DNA from: Apilactobacillus quenuiae
GTDB lineage: Bacteria; Bacillota; Bacilli; Lactobacillales; Lactobacillaceae
Assembly (NCBI RefSeq): GCF_002994005.1
Contig: NZ_POSN01000001.1
Location: forward strand, 248,001 to 312,000
Reading direction: 5' to 3'
DNA length: 64,000 nt
Positions 19,362 through 30,400 of this stretch are shown here, piece by piece; position 1 is the stretch's first letter, and every line of letters starts with the position of its first letter. Below the pieces are notes generated by a model. That model saw only the letters and a list, made by a program, of their open reading frames with translations, was not told where the DNA came from and ran no database searches. Position numbers and translations under genes: made by a program.

Positions 19362-20405
19362 TTACTGATCATATTTATTATAATAGTTTAATAATTTCTT
19401 TGACAATTCGTCTCGGAAACTTTCTACTATTCCAATAATTCTTGAATATGGCATTCTCGTAGGTCCTAATACAGCAACTACTCCCTTACCATATTCACCA
19501 ACATCATAAGTTCCTGTAATAACACTATAATCTTTTAATAAATTATTACTGATTTCAGGACCTATTTTCACTGAAATTGATTTCCCAGAATTATTTATAA
19601 ATTGAGAAATATCATCAGTATCATTCAATAATGAGTATATTGGTTTTAGATAACTGATATCATTATTATCAGTAAAACTTAATAAATTCAATTCACCGCC
19701 GATATAGAATTGATTTTTAGAAGCTTCAGTTAATATATTGTTGAGTGTACCTAAGATTCCTTTTGGATCGTTGATATACTTAACAATTTCTTTAGTAAAA
19801 TCACCTTTTAACAATGATTTTAAAATATCTGATAAGGATTTACCAACCATTTTATCGTTGATTAATCTAACAATAGCATCTAGTTGTTCACCATGAATAT
19901 CATCAGAAATATGAAAAATTTGATTAATAACATCTTGACTGTCAGTAATTAAAATTGCCATTACTTGTCTATCACCAAGAGGAACCAAATGAAAGCTTCT
20001 TAATCTACGGCTTACTTGCTGCTCAGGCTTTAAAGCTAAAGCAGTATAATTTGTTAAGTTCGATAAAATATTAGCAGATTGCTCAACAATTTCATCTATC
20101 TTTCCAAAATTACCACCCAATGCAGTTTTAATAATTCTAATATCACTATTATCAATAGGATTAGGATTAAGAAGATTATCTACATAATATCGATATCCCT
20201 CAATCGAAGGAACTCTTCCAGAAGAAGAATGGGTTTTGGAAATTAAACCAATTTTTTCAAGATAAGCCATATCATTTCTTACGGTAGCTGAACTGACATG
20301 TATGGGTAGTTGATTCGATAATGCTTTGGAACCGACAGGTACACCAGATTTTGTATAATCACTAACGATTACTTCTAAAACGGTTTTTTGCCTTTCGCTG
20401 AGCAT
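19362..20405 (-). CDS. hrcA: Heat-inducible transcription repressor HrcA
   Basis: A 347-residue repressor that binds CIRCE and is kept active by GroEL. It has an N-terminal winged helix (ERQKTVLEVIVSDYTKSGVPVGSKAL, SSATVRNDMAYLEKIG) and a GAF-like dimerisation core. It is first in the hrcA-grpE-dnaK-dnaJ operon and is preceded by its own CIRCE element, so it represses itself. Confidence 0.97.
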   Translation of the reverse strand: MLSERQKTVLEVIVSDYTKSGVPVGSKALSNQLPIHVSSATVRNDMAYLEKIGLISKTHSSSGRVPSIEGYRYYVDNLLNPNPIDNSDIRIIKTALGGNFGKIDEIVEQSANILSNLTNYTALALKPEQQVSRRLRSFHLVPLGDRQVMAILITDSQDVINQIFHISDDIHGEQLDAIVRLINDKMVGKSLSDILKSLLKGDFTKEIVKYINDPKGILGTLNNILTEASKNQFYIGGELNLLSFTDNNDISYLKPIYSLLNDTDDISQFINNSGKSISVKIGPEISNNLLKDYSVITGTYDVGEYGKGVVAVLGPTRMPYSRIIGIVESFRDELSKKLLNYYNKYDQ

Positions 20406-20426
20406 ATATCAATCACTCCTTTAATA

Positions 20427-20464
20427 GTTAGCACTTTTAGCACTCTTAATCACTAAGTGCTAAC
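20427..20464. promoter_or_regulatory. CIRCE operator with an extra left arm
   Basis: The core is TTAGCACTC (20437-20445), a 9-base spacer and AAGTGCTAA (20455-20463), one base off the CIRCE consensus. Directly before the left arm is a second copy, GTTAGCACTT (20427-20436), which is a perfect 10-base inverted match to the right arm AAGTGCTAAC. It sits between the hrcA promoter and start. Confidence 0.93.
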
Positions 20465-20474
20465 TACAATATAT

Positions 20475-20503
20475 AATTTAACAAAGCATAATATATAAGT
20501 CAA
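20475..20503 (-). promoter_or_regulatory. Promoter of the hrcA operon
   Basis: -35 TTGACT and -10 TAAATT with a 17-base spacer on the minus strand, just upstream of CIRCE and right after the ribF stop codon. Confidence 0.75.
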
Positions 20504-20508
20504 GAAAA

Positions 20509-21453
20509 CTACCCTCGTTTTTTATTAAAAAATTCCCTAGTAAATTTTTCATCCATTGATAGTTGATTAATTAAGTTATCAATGCCATCAAATTTCACTT
20601 CACCACGGATACGATATAACCAGTCTATAGAAACATTTTCGCCATAGATATTATGATCAAAATCTAAAATATTAATTTCAACTGTAATTGGATTCTTATC
20701 ACCAAAAGTAACATTTCGGCCGATTGAGGCCATTCCTTTATAGGTTTTGTCACCAATAGTAATTTCCACTACATAAATGCCAATACTTGGTAACCATTGT
20801 AACTCACTATGTTCAATATTTGCTGTTGGATATCCTAGTTCTCTCCCCCTAGCTAATCCATGAACGACTAAACCAAAAGTTTTGAACGGCCGTCCTAAAA
20901 GATTATTTACAGTTTGTATGTCTCCTTGATCGAGGTTATTTCTGATAGAAGTAGAACTAATTTTCTTATCATCAAAATTACTTAAATCAACTGCACACAC
21001 CTCAAAACGACCATCGGAGTATCCAATCATATTTTTCATATCAGCATTTTTAGAGCCATAAGTATGATCAACACCTGCCACAACAGTATCTACATTAAAT
21101 CGTACTAAATAGTTATTGACAAATTCCATTGGGGATTGATTTTGAAAATCAAAACTATAATTTACCAAAAAGACCTTTTTGACACCCATATTTTTAAATA
21201 ACTTCATTTTATAGTCATTAATAGTTATACTTCTTCTTTCATGACTACTGATCTGTTTATAAACAACTGAAGGTTTGTGGTCATAGGTAAGAATTGCTAA
21301 ATCTAAGTTTTTACTTTGAGCGATCTTCTTTGCTGTTTCAATAACCTTTTGATGACCTAAATGAACACCATCAAAATATCCCATAGCAAGCACACATTTA
21401 TTATCAATGCTAAAGTCCTTGTCTATTGGATGATGAATTTTAATAATTTCCAT
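20509..21453 (-). CDS. ribF: Bifunctional riboflavin kinase / FAD synthetase
   Basis: A 314-residue enzyme that makes FMN and then FAD. The N-terminal nucleotidyltransferase has GYFDGVHLGHQKV near residue 26 and the SSTSIRN motif near 166. The C-terminal kinase has GRPFKTFGLVVHGLARGRELGYPTANI split over residues 187-213, containing the PTAN motif. It is 15 bases from truB, the standard truB-ribF pair. Confidence 0.96.
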   Translation of the reverse strand: MEIIKIHHPIDKDFSIDNKCVLAMGYFDGVHLGHQKVIETAKKIAQSKNLDLAILTYDHKPSVVYKQISSHERRSITINDYKMKLFKNMGVKKVFLVNYSFDFQNQSPMEFVNNYLVRFNVDTVVAGVDHTYGSKNADMKNMIGYSDGRFEVCAVDLSNFDDKKISSTSIRNNLDQGDIQTVNNLLGRPFKTFGLVVHGLARGRELGYPTANIEHSELQWLPSIGIYVVEITIGDKTYKGMASIGRNVTFGDKNPITVEINILDFDHNIYGENVSIDWLYRIRGEVKFDGIDNLINQLSMDEKFTREFFNKKRG

Positions 21454-21468
21454 TATAAAGTATCCCCT

Positions 21469-22383
21469 CTATTTATTACTAAACATTTTTTCTGGCTTAA
21501 ATGCTTGCTTGTTTTTACTAAAATAATATAAAGCTTTTATTTCTTTTTTATAAGTAAGAACACATTTTTCATCGTTAATATTTAATTCATCTGGACGCAA
21601 CCATACACCATTTTGAACTAGCTTCCACTGCGAATCTGACATCTCAATATGTTTATATTTCGACAAAGCATGATCGATAGAATATATAACACTATCAATG
21701 TTATTCTTATGCATTGCATTTTCAACATCTGACAACTTAAACGTTTGATCAATTGTAAAGTTCCCACTTTTAACCCTAGTTAAACTAGACATTACAGCAG
21801 GCATTCCTATTTTTTTACCAAAATCAACTGCTAAAGTTCTAACATATGTTCCTTTACCACAGCCAACTTCAAAGTAAATTGTTTGTTCTTGTTTTTCACT
21901 GTCATAAAAGCTATTTTTAATTTGTTTAAAATAATTAATTTGAACATGATGTTCTGGTCTTTTTACTGTTTCATTATTTCTAGCATATTCATACAATCTT
22001 TTACCATTTACTTTAATAGCAGAATACATTGGTGGAATCTGAACTAAATCATCAGATACAAAACTATTAAGTAATTTATTTATTTTTTCATTTGATAACT
22101 CTTTTTTCAAGGATTTACGCTCAATAACATCACCATCTAAATCTTCAGTTGTTGTTGAAAAGCCTATGGTAATACTTCCTCGATAAACTTTTCCAGATGC
22201 CATTAAATAATCAACGACTTTAGTACCCTTACCAACGCATATTGGTAAAACACCATCAACATTAGGATCTAGAGTCCCACTATGACCTATTTTTTTAGTT
22301 TTTAATATACCACGCATTTTCCTAACACAATCAAAGCTTGTCATACCTTTTTCTTTAAACAAAGGAATAATTCCATTTAACAT
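21469..22383 (-). CDS. truB: tRNA pseudouridine-55 synthase
   Basis: A 304-residue enzyme that makes pseudouridine 55 in the T-loop of tRNA. The catalytic block GHSGTLDPNVDGVLP is near residue 33 with the active Asp in TLDP, and GTYVRTLAVDFG is near 184. The start is the ATG at 22383, with AGGAG eight bases upstream; an in-frame upstream ATG at 22407 has no ribosome site. The C-terminal PUA-like domain is present. Confidence 0.96.
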   Translation of the reverse strand: MLNGIIPLFKEKGMTSFDCVRKMRGILKTKKIGHSGTLDPNVDGVLPICVGKGTKVVDYLMASGKVYRGSITIGFSTTTEDLDGDVIERKSLKKELSNEKINKLLNSFVSDDLVQIPPMYSAIKVNGKRLYEYARNNETVKRPEHHVQINYFKQIKNSFYDSEKQEQTIYFEVGCGKGTYVRTLAVDFGKKIGMPAVMSSLTRVKSGNFTIDQTFKLSDVENAMHKNNIDSVIYSIDHALSKYKHIEMSDSQWKLVQNGVWLRPDELNINDEKCVLTYKKEIKALYYFSKNKQAFKPEKMFSNK

Positions 22384-22454
22384 ATTTATTCTCCTAAATA
22401 CAATCATTAATTGAAATTATATCATAATGAAGTCATACTCATAAATTTATGATA

Positions 22455-22495
22455 AAACAAAAAAAGGCAGATATAATCTGCCTTTTTTTGTTTTA
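22455..22495. terminator. Terminator between rbfA and truB
   Basis: AAAAAAAGGCAGA / TCTGCCTTTTTTT with a 5-base loop, overlapping the rbfA stop codon. It would end the rimP-rbfA transcript. Confidence 0.9.
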
Positions 22496-22846
22496 TCTAT
22501 CTGACTTTTTTAATTTATTAATAAGTTGATCAATTTTACTACCATATTGAATTGATTCATCTAATTTAAAAATCAATTCTGGAGTTCTATAAATACTCAA
22601 ACGAGAACCCAGTTCGCCTCTAATTAAAGAAGTAGCCTTATCCAAACCTTTTTGTGTTTCATCTTCATCACTTTCATGATCAGATAAAATACTGTAGTAA
22701 ATTGTTGCATGTTGTAAATCACCAGTTACATCTACACCAGTAATGGTAACTCCTTGAACACGAGGATCTCTAACTCTCTTCAAAAGGATATCATTAACCT
22801 CACGTTGAATTTCTTGTTCCAATCTACCAACTCTATATTGTGCCAT
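22493..22846 (-). CDS. rbfA: Ribosome-binding factor A
   Basis: A 117-residue KH-type assembly factor for the 30S subunit, needed for 16S 5' processing and cold growth. The N-terminus AQYRVGRLEQEIQREVNDIL, the RDPRVQGVTITGVDVTGDL block and PELIFKLDESI are all typical. I start at the ATG at 22846, six bases after GAGGTG. It lies close behind infB. Confidence 0.96.
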   Translation of the reverse strand: MAQYRVGRLEQEIQREVNDILLKRVRDPRVQGVTITGVDVTGDLQHATIYYSILSDHESDEDETQKGLDKATSLIRGELGSRLSIYRTPELIFKLDESIQYGSKIDQLINKLKKSDR

Positions 22847-22861
22847 TAAATTCACCTCTTA

Positions 22862-25099
22862 TTATTTAACAGGTATTTGTTCCATTTTGTAGGCTTCTAC
22901 AACGTCACCTTCTTTGATGTCATTGTAGTTTTCAATTGTAAGCCCACATTCAAAACCTTGTTTGACTTCCTTAGTATCATCCTTGAAACGTTTTAAACTA
23001 TTTAACTCACCATTATAAACGACTACGTTATCACGAATTAATCTAATCTTACTATCGCTTCTAACATAACCATTAGTTACCATACCACCAGCAATGGTAC
23101 CAACTTTAGATGCTTTATATAGTTGTCTTACTTCAACTTCACCAGTAACAACTTCTTTATACTTAGGTGCTAACATACCCTTCATAGCTGATTCAACTTC
23201 ATCAATGGCATCATAGATAACTTGATGTAAACGAATATCAACTTTATCAGTATCTGCTTGTTCTCTAGCTTGTGAAGTAGCACGTACATTAAAGCCTAAA
23301 ATAATAGCATTACTTGCTTCTGCTAAAGCAACATCGCTTTCATTAATAGCTCCCACTGAACTATGAACAATGTTCACCTTAACACCTTCAACATCTATTT
23401 TTTGTAAACTAGATGCTAAAGCTTCAACTGATCCTTGAACATCAGCTTTAATGATAACATCGACTTCTTTCTTTTCGCCTTCTTTAATTGAATCGAATAG
23501 ATTATCTAACGTTACACTGTTATTCTTTTTACGTTCTTCCATTTGAGCTTCTTTAGCTCTTTCTTCACCAGCTGCACGAGCAGTCTTTTCATCATCAAAG
23601 ACGATAAAACGATCACCAGCTTCTGGAACATCATTTAAACCAGTAACCTCAATTGGAGTAGAAGGAGTAGCACTATCTAAGTTCTTACCCTTCTCGTTCA
23701 TCATTGTTCTAACACGACCAAAAGTATCACCAACAACAATTGGATCTCCAACATGCATCGTTCCTTGTTGAACTAATAAAGTTGCAACAGGTCCACGACC
23801 ACGGTCTAAACGTGCTTCAATTACTGAACCAGCAGCATTTTGATCTGGATTAGCTTTTAGTTCCATAACATCTGATTCAAGTAAAATCATATCGATTAAT
23901 TCATCAACGTTAGTTCCCATCTTAGCTGAAATTTCAACAAAAATAGTGTCACCACCCCAGTCTTCTGGAACTAAGCCATGACCAGTTAATTGTTCAATAA
24001 CATGATTAGGATTTGCACCTGGCTTATCAATTTTATTAATTGCAACAATAATTGGGGTTTTAGCAGCTTTGGCATGATCAATTGCTTCGATTGTTTGTGG
24101 CATTACACCATCGTCAGCTGCAACTACCAAAATAGTGATGTCAGTAATATCAGCACCACGTGCACGCATAGCAGTAAATGCAGCATGCCCTGGAGTATCT
24201 AAGAAAGTGATAGTCTTACCATCTTTTTTCAATTGATAAGCACCGATTGCTTGAGTAATTCCACCTGCTTCACCAGCGGTAATATGAGAATTTCTCAAGT
24301 AATCAAGTAAAGTAGTCTTACCGTGATCAACGTGTCCCATAATAGTAACAACAGGGGCTCGATCCTCTTGATTTTTCTTATTATTTTCTTCTTCTTCAAA
24401 GAACTTATCAAGATCTGATACGTTAACAACTTCTTTTTCTTCTGCCTTAATACCATAGTCAGCAGCTAAAAGTTCGATTGTATCTTTATCTAAAGATACA
24501 TTTTGATTAACCATAATACCTAGCATAAATAATTTCTTTACTATTTCAGCTGGTTCTCTATGAAGAACTTTACCAATTTCTTGTGCATTCATTCCAGTAT
24601 TATAAACAAATGTTTCTGGTAATGGACGTTCCTTTCTTTCTGGTGCTTTGTTTTTCTTATTATTTTGTCTAATTCTTTGATTCTTAGTATACATTCCAGC
24701 AAATCTATTATGACGATTATGACGCTTATTAAATTTCTTCTTGTTCTTTTTACCTTGCTTAAAGTTATTATTAAAACTTGATTTCTGATTATTGTTACCA
24801 TGATTACTGTTATTGTGGTTATTATTATTTACATGATTGTTATTACCATGATTAGTATTAGAGTGTTGGTTTGTATTATTCATTGGCTTATTGTTGTGAT
24901 GCTTCTCTGAAGGTTTTTTAGAATGATTAGTATGATTAGTCTTTTTGCCTAAGATATTTCTAATTACTTTTTCATCACTATCACTTAAAGTAGACATATG
25001 ATTTTTAACATCCATGCCTTTTGATCTAGCAGTATCTAGAATTTTCTTACTAGCTACTCTCATTTCTTTTGATAGTTCATAAATTCTCTTTTTACCCAT
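22862..25099 (-). CDS. infB: Translation initiation factor IF-2
   Basis: A 745-residue GTPase that brings fMet-tRNA to the 30S subunit. Residues 1-50 are an IF2N-type domain. Residues about 55-115 are a low-complexity run dominated by Asn and His, followed by a Lys/Arg-rich patch. A second IF2N domain is near 165-215. The G domain begins with [19 protein letters not shown] near 250 and has DTPGHAAFT and NKIDKP. Domains II to IV follow. It is in the nusA operon, four bases from ylxQ. Confidence 0.97.
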   Translation of the reverse strand: MGKKRIYELSKEMRVASKKILDTARSKGMDVKNHMSTLSDSDEKVIRNILGKKTNHTNHSKKPSEKHHNNKPMNNTNQHSNTNHGNNNHVNNNNHNNSNHGNNNQKSSFNNNFKQGKKNKKKFNKRHNRHNRFAGMYTKNQRIRQNNKKNKAPERKERPLPETFVYNTGMNAQEIGKVLHREPAEIVKKLFMLGIMVNQNVSLDKDTIELLAADYGIKAEEKEVVNVSDLDKFFEEEENNKKNQEDRAPVVTIMGHVDHGKTTLLDYLRNSHITAGEAGGITQAIGAYQLKKDGKTITFLDTPGHAAFTAMRARGADITDITILVVAADDGVMPQTIEAIDHAKAAKTPIIVAINKIDKPGANPNHVIEQLTGHGLVPEDWGGDTIFVEISAKMGTNVDELIDMILLESDVMELKANPDQNAAGSVIEARLDRGRGPVATLLVQQGTMHVGDPIVVGDTFGRVRTMMNEKGKNLDSATPSTPIEVTGLNDVPEAGDRFIVFDDEKTARAAGEERAKEAQMEERKKNNSVTLDNLFDSIKEGEKKEVDVIIKADVQGSVEALASSLQKIDVEGVKVNIVHSSVGAINESDVALAEASNAIILGFNVRATSQAREQADTDKVDIRLHQVIYDAIDEVESAMKGMLAPKYKEVVTGEVEVRQLYKASKVGTIAGGMVTNGYVRSDSKIRLIRDNVVVYNGELNSLKRFKDDTKEVKQGFECGLTIENYNDIKEGDVVEAYKMEQIPVK

Positions 25100-25103
25100 A
25101 CCA

Positions 25104-25421
25104 TCACGTTCCTTTACAATTATTTGTCATTTCATTCAAACGTTTGGCAAATCCGGAATCAGAAATTCCAATAATCGTTCTCTTCATCCCTATAGCATTA
25201 CTTAGGTCACTTTTAATGAACATATTATTTACCGGAATACCATAATAGCTTGATTTATCCATAAATTTTTTATAGCTTGCTTTGCCAGCATCAGATGGAA
25301 TAAATAGAAACTTTATTTTATTCTTTTTAATTGCATTTAATAAAATATTTTCTCCAGTGATAATCTTACCTGCACGCTTAGCAATTCCTATAAAATTTAA
25401 AATTCTATCTTTATTTTTCAT
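25104..25421 (-). CDS. ylxQ: L7Ae-family ribosomal protein YlxQ
   Basis: A 105-residue RNA-binding protein of the L7Ae/L30e family, known to bind kink-turn [28 protein letters not shown] and the [11 protein letters not shown] block fit. I start at the ATG at 25421, which overlaps the ylxR stop region by 11 bases and gives the usual family length; the longer in-frame start lies well inside ylxR. Confidence 0.88.
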   Translation of the reverse strand: MKNKDRILNFIGIAKRAGKIITGENILLNAIKKNKIKFLFIPSDAGKASYKKFMDKSSYYGIPVNNMFIKSDLSNAIGMKRTIIGISDSGFAKRLNEMTNNCKGT

Positions 25422-25710
25422 CTTTAAATAGTTCTTTTCTAGCTTGTTTATGATCAACATATTCGATTAAATCATCGTAAAATGTATCATCAAGATCAAC
25501 AGAAAAAACTTCATTAAAAGTTTTATTCTTTTTAGCTTGTTTAGCAACATCCACATTGATTGAAACATAAGCACCTCTACCAGACTTTTTACCAGTTTCA
25601 TCAATTGAAACATTACCCTCTTTATCTCTTACAACTCTTACTAATTCTTTTTTGGGAGCCATTTCTCCGGTGACAATGTCTTTTCTCATCGGAATTTTTC
25701 TACGTTTCAT
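25411..25710 (-). CDS. ylxR: YlxR family RNA-binding protein
   Basis: A 99-residue protein. MRKDIVTGEMAPKKELVRVVRDKEGNV and GKKSGRGAYVS match the YlxR (DUF448) family, which has a conserved RNA-binding-like surface and a GRGAY motif at residues 45-49. It is encoded between nusA and ylxQ, as in most Gram-positives. Confidence 0.93.
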   Translation of the reverse strand: MKRRKIPMRKDIVTGEMAPKKELVRVVRDKEGNVSIDETGKKSGRGAYVSINVDVAKQAKKNKTFNEVFSVDLDDTFYDDLIEYVDHKQARKELFKDEK

Positions 25711-25731
25711 CGAATTATCACTCCTTAAACA

Positions 25732-26817
25732 TTAAATTTCTTCATCTGAAGAATTATCATCAATTGTATCAGATGGATCCTTAGATACTTCTGATTCTGA
25801 CTTAATATCAATCTTATATCCTGTTAATTTGGCTGCTAAACGAGCATTTTGTCCTTTTTTACCTATAGCTAATGATAGTTGATAATCAGGTACGATCACA
25901 GTACATGCATTTTCATTTTCTTCATCAAACACAACATCAACAACTTCTGAAGGATTTAAAGAATTAGAAATAAACTCAGCAGGATCATCTGTCCATTGAA
26001 CAATGTCCATATTTTCTCCACCAAGTTCATTAACAATGGTTTGTACTCTTTGTCCTTTGGGTCCAACTGTGGTTCCAACAGGATCAATATCATCATTAGT
26101 AGAACGGACTGCAACTTTAGCACGATCACCAGCTTCTCTAGCAATTGAAACAATTTCAACAGTTCCATCGTAAATCTCAGGAACTTCTTCTTCAAACAAT
26201 CGCTTCAATAGTCCAGGTGCAGTACGACTAACAAATATTTGCGGTCCCTTAGTAGCATCTTCAACTTTATTAACATAAACCTTAATACGGTCTTGAGGAC
26301 GATACTCTTCATTTTGCATTTGATCATTACGAGGCATAACAGCTTCTACTTGGCCTAAATCAATATATACAAAACGATTATCTTCTCTTTCAACTTCACC
26401 GGTCATTAATTCATCTTGATACTTGCTGTATTTATTATAAACAATATTTCTTTCTGCTTCACGAACCCTTTGCATAATAACTTGTTTAGCAGTTTGAGCA
26501 GCAATCCTACCAAAGTTTTTAGGCGTAACTTCAAATCTAATATCATCACCTAATTCATAACCACGATTAAGTTGTAGAGCATCAGATAAACTGCATTCCA
26601 AGCGACTATCAACAACATCATCAACTACTTGCTTTACAGCGTAGACATGAACTTTTCCTTTTTTATCATCAAATGAAACTTCAACATTTTGTGCTTGATT
26701 GTAATTGCGCTTGTAAGCAGAAGTTAAAGCTGCTTCCAAAGCATCAATAATCGTTTCTTTTGCAATCCCTTTATCATTTTCCAAAGCGTCTAAAGCGCCT
26801 AAGAGTTCTTTACTCAT
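25732..26817 (-). CDS. nusA: Transcription termination/antitermination factor NusA
   Basis: A 361-residue RNA-polymerase-associated factor controlling pausing and termination. In order: N-terminal RNAP-binding domain, S1 domain (GEVEREDNRFVYIDLGQVEAVMPR split near 140-160), KH1 with GPKGQRVQTIVNELGGENMDIV near 243, and KH2 with AIGKKGQNARLAAKLTGYKIDI near 317. It ends in an acidic tail and lacks the C-terminal repeats of E. coli NusA, which is normal for Firmicutes. Confidence 0.97.
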   Translation of the reverse strand: MSKELLGALDALENDKGIAKETIIDALEAALTSAYKRNYNQAQNVEVSFDDKKGKVHVYAVKQVVDDVVDSRLECSLSDALQLNRGYELGDDIRFEVTPKNFGRIAAQTAKQVIMQRVREAERNIVYNKYSKYQDELMTGEVEREDNRFVYIDLGQVEAVMPRNDQMQNEEYRPQDRIKVYVNKVEDATKGPQIFVSRTAPGLLKRLFEEEVPEIYDGTVEIVSIAREAGDRAKVAVRSTNDDIDPVGTTVGPKGQRVQTIVNELGGENMDIVQWTDDPAEFISNSLNPSEVVDVVFDEENENACTVIVPDYQLSLAIGKKGQNARLAAKLTGYKIDIKSESEVSKDPSDTIDDNSSDEEI

Positions 26818-26835
26818 GTTAATTTTCTCCCTTAA

Positions 26836-27309
26836 TTAAAATTTAATTGCTAATCTAGCTTTAGCAATAGATTTTTTAGGTATCGATAAATTTTTAAATC
26901 GACCCTTCATATTAATGTTAATAACTAAATCATTGTCGTTATATTCTTTTAAAGTACCTTCATAAATTTTGTTCCCATCAATTGGTGCATAAAGAGAAAC
27001 ATGAATATATTCATCAATTGCATTTTCAAAATCAGAAGGTTTCTTTAGAGGTCTTTCTGCTCCTGGAGAGGAAACTTCAAGAAAATATGCTTGTGGAATT
27101 GGATCTGGTTCAATTGAATCTAACTTTTCGCTTAGTTCATCAGATACAAGTGCACAATCTTCGATATTAATTCCATTCTTCTTATCAATATACACTCTTA
27201 AATACCAACTTTTACTTTCTTTAACAAATTCAATGTCATATAAATAAAAGTCATGTTCAGTAAGAATTGGATTTACTAAATTCTTAACTGTCTCTGTAAT
27301 TTCACTCAA
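26836..27309 (-). CDS. rimP: Ribosome maturation factor RimP
   Basis: A 157-residue 30S maturation factor. The [31 protein letters not shown] and [15 protein letters not shown] blocks are diagnostic. I choose the TTG at 27309 as start, since AGGAGG lies seven bases before it; the longer ATG-started frame would begin inside a terminator hairpin and add non-homologous residues. First gene of the nusA-infB operon. Confidence 0.93.
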   Translation of the reverse strand: MSEITETVKNLVNPILTEHDFYLYDIEFVKESKSWYLRVYIDKKNGINIEDCALVSDELSEKLDSIEPDPIPQAYFLEVSSPGAERPLKKPSDFENAIDEYIHVSLYAPIDGNKIYEGTLKEYNDNDLVININMKGRFKNLSIPKKSIAKARLAIKF

Positions 27310-27334
27310 TGAAACGCCTCCTAAAAAATCCAAT

Positions 27335-27361
27335 AAAAAGAGCGAGCATCTCTGCTCACTC
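27335..27361 (-). terminator. Terminator-like hairpin in the rimP leader
   Basis: GAGTGAGCA / TGCTCGCTC with a 4-base loop, followed by TTTTTATT on the minus strand. It lies after polC but also downstream of a promoter for rimP, so it is both the polC terminator and a possible attenuator. Confidence 0.85.
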
Positions 27362-27387
27362 CCTTCCATGGATACTAATCAAATTTT

Positions 27388-27416
27388 ATAATATCACATA
27401 TACATATATAATTCAA
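27388..27416 (-). promoter_or_regulatory. Promoter of the rimP-nusA-infB operon
   Basis: -35 TTGAAT and -10 TATTAT, 17-base spacer, directly after the polC stop codon and upstream of the leader hairpin. Confidence 0.75.
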
Positions 27417-27422
27417 TTTTAA

Positions 27423-30400
27423 CTACATCATATCAAACAAGCTTAATTGATTTTCATCAGGTAAATCATCGATAACGTGATTATCATTCATAAATTCAAT
27501 TATTTTTTTAGAAACTTTACCACGTTTTGATAAATCTTCCTTAGAAATAAATGGTTTATCAGCTCTAGCCGCGACAATTTGTTTTGCAACATTTAATCCC
27601 AGACTAGGAATTGCTCTAAATGGAGCAATTAATTTTTTACCATCTATTAACCACTTTTCAGCATCAGATTTTTCTAAATTAACCATTTCAAAATCAAAAC
27701 CACGTTCAACCATTTCATTAGATAGTTCCAAAACTGTTAATAAGTTTTTGTCTTTTGATGATGCATCATTACCTTGATCATTAATTTCTTTCATTTTAAT
27801 TTTTATTTTTTCTTTACCATTACACATTGATACTAAATCAAAATCATCAGCACGCACTGAGAAGTATGCACAGTAATATACTAAAGGAAAATAAACTTTA
27901 AAGTATGCAACACGTAAAGCCATTAAAACATAAGCAGCGGCATGCGCACGTGGGAACATATATTTAATTTTTAAACAAGAATCAATATACCATTGGGGAA
28001 TATTGGCTTCATGCATTTGTTTTTGCCATTCATCTGGAATTCCACGACCATGACGAACCGATTCCATAATTTGGAAAGAGGTTTCTGAATCTAATCCCCA
28101 ATTGATTAAATCAGTCATAATATTATCACGACAACCAATAACGTTAGCAATAGTAGCCTTGCCTTCCTTAATTAATTCATCAGCATTTCCTAGCCAAACA
28201 TCAGTCCCATGAGATAACCCTGAAATCTGTAATAGCTGCGAATAATTATTAGGTTTGGTTTGTTCTAACATCCCTCTAACAAACTTAGTACCAAATTCAG
28301 GAACTCCAAGAGTCCCAGTTTTTGATTGTATTTGTTCAGGAGTGACTCCAATTGTCTCGGTACCAGAAAATAGTCCCATAACCCCAGGATCATCCATTGG
28401 TATGGATTGAGGATCAATACCTGACAAATCTTGGAGTGTTCTAATCATAGTCGGATCATCATGACCTAAAACATCCATCTTCAAAATATTATCGTGAATT
28501 GAATGGAAATCAAAATGAGTAGTCTCCCAAGCGGCATTTTGATCATCAGCTGGATATTGAATTGGTGTAAAATCAAAAATATCCATATCGTCGGGCACAA
28601 TAATTATACCAGCAGGATGTTGTCCAGTAGTTCGCTTAACTCCAGTATCACCTTTAGCTAACCGATCAATTTCAGCTCCTCTAATTACTTGTTCTGTATC
28701 ACGTTCATAGGCTTTTACGAATCCATAAGCAGTTTTATCAGCAACTGTGCCAATTGTTCCAGCACGATAAACATTTTTTTCACCGAAAAGAACTTTTAAA
28801 TAGTTATGAGCGATTGGTTGATAATCACCAGAAAAGTTTAAATCAATATCAGGAACCTTATTTCCTTTAAAGCCTAAGAAAGTTTCGAAAGGAATATTAT
28901 GTCCATCACCCGTCATTAAAGTCCCACAATTTGGACATTCTTTATGGGGTAAATCATATCCAGAACCATATTCTCCTTTTGTAAAGAAATGAGAATATTT
29001 ACATTTAGGACAACGATAGTGTGGTGGCAAAGGATTAACCTCAGTTATTCCTGCCATAGTAGCAACTAAACTAGAACCAACAGATCCACGAGAACCTACC
29101 AAATAACCATCTTTATTACTTTTAGATACTAAACGTTTAGCAATCAAATAAATAACAGAGAACCCATTTCCAATAATACTCTTCAATTCTCGATCTAAAC
29201 GTTTTTGAATTATTTCAGGTAAAGGATCACCATACAGTTCATGTGCTTTATCCATTGTACTATTCTTGATTTCATCTTCAGCCCCCTGCATATGAGGCGT
29301 ATATAATTTATCAAGAACTGGGTGAATATCATCATCAATCATATCAGCAACTTTATTAGAATTTTCAACTACAATCTTATTATCCAATTCGTCACCTAAG
29401 AATTTAAAATTGTCTAACATTTCATTAGTAGTAAGAAAATGAACGTCTGGTAATTCTTGACGATTCAATGGATTAGCTCCACCTTGAGAATTAATTAAAA
29501 TTTTTCGATAAATATAGTCATGAGGATCAAGATAATGCACGTCTCCAGTAGCAACTACTGGTTTTTCAAGTTCTTGACCAGTTTCCACCATATTAGAAAT
29601 AATTTCTTCTAAATGTTTTTCATCATGAATTAATTGGGAATCAATTAAAGGCTTATAAGCGGCTTTAGGTTGAACCTCTAAATAGTCATAAAATTTTGCT
29701 TTTTCAGCAGCTTCTTGTTTACCTTTTTGCATCATTGATGTAAAAACTTCACCACTTGAACAAGCAGACCCAACTAAAATACCTTCTCGATACTTTTCTA
29801 AAACGCTTCTAGGAATTCTAGGAACTCGATAAAAATATTTCACATTAGATAGGGAAATTAATTTAAACATATTTTTTAACCCAGATTGAGTTTTAGCGAG
29901 TAAGATTGCATGAAATGGTCGTGCATGCTTGTAAGCATCATGTTCGCTCATATGGGCGTTAAACTCATCTACTTTAGTAATACCATATTTATCTTCAGCT
30001 TCCTTAACAAAAATATAGTTTAAATGTCCCGTACTTTCAGCATCATAAACAGCTCTATGATGGTGTTCAAGAGAAACATCAAATTTTTTAGCTAAAGTAT
30101 TTAAACGGTAGCTTTTAAAATTAGGATATAAAAATCGTGCTAAAGGTAAAGTATCAATGATAGGATTTTGAATTTTTTCCATGCCATATTTGGCATAACC
30201 AACATTCATAAAACCAACATCAAATGTAACATTATGTCCAACAACAATTGAATCACCGCAAAAGTCCCTAAAGAGTTTAAAAACTTCTTCTTCAGGTTTA
30301 GATCCTTGAACCATTTCATCAGTGATTGAAGTTAATTGTGTAGTAAAATCAGATAAATGAAATCCTGGATCAATAAATTCTTCAAACTGGTCAATTACAT

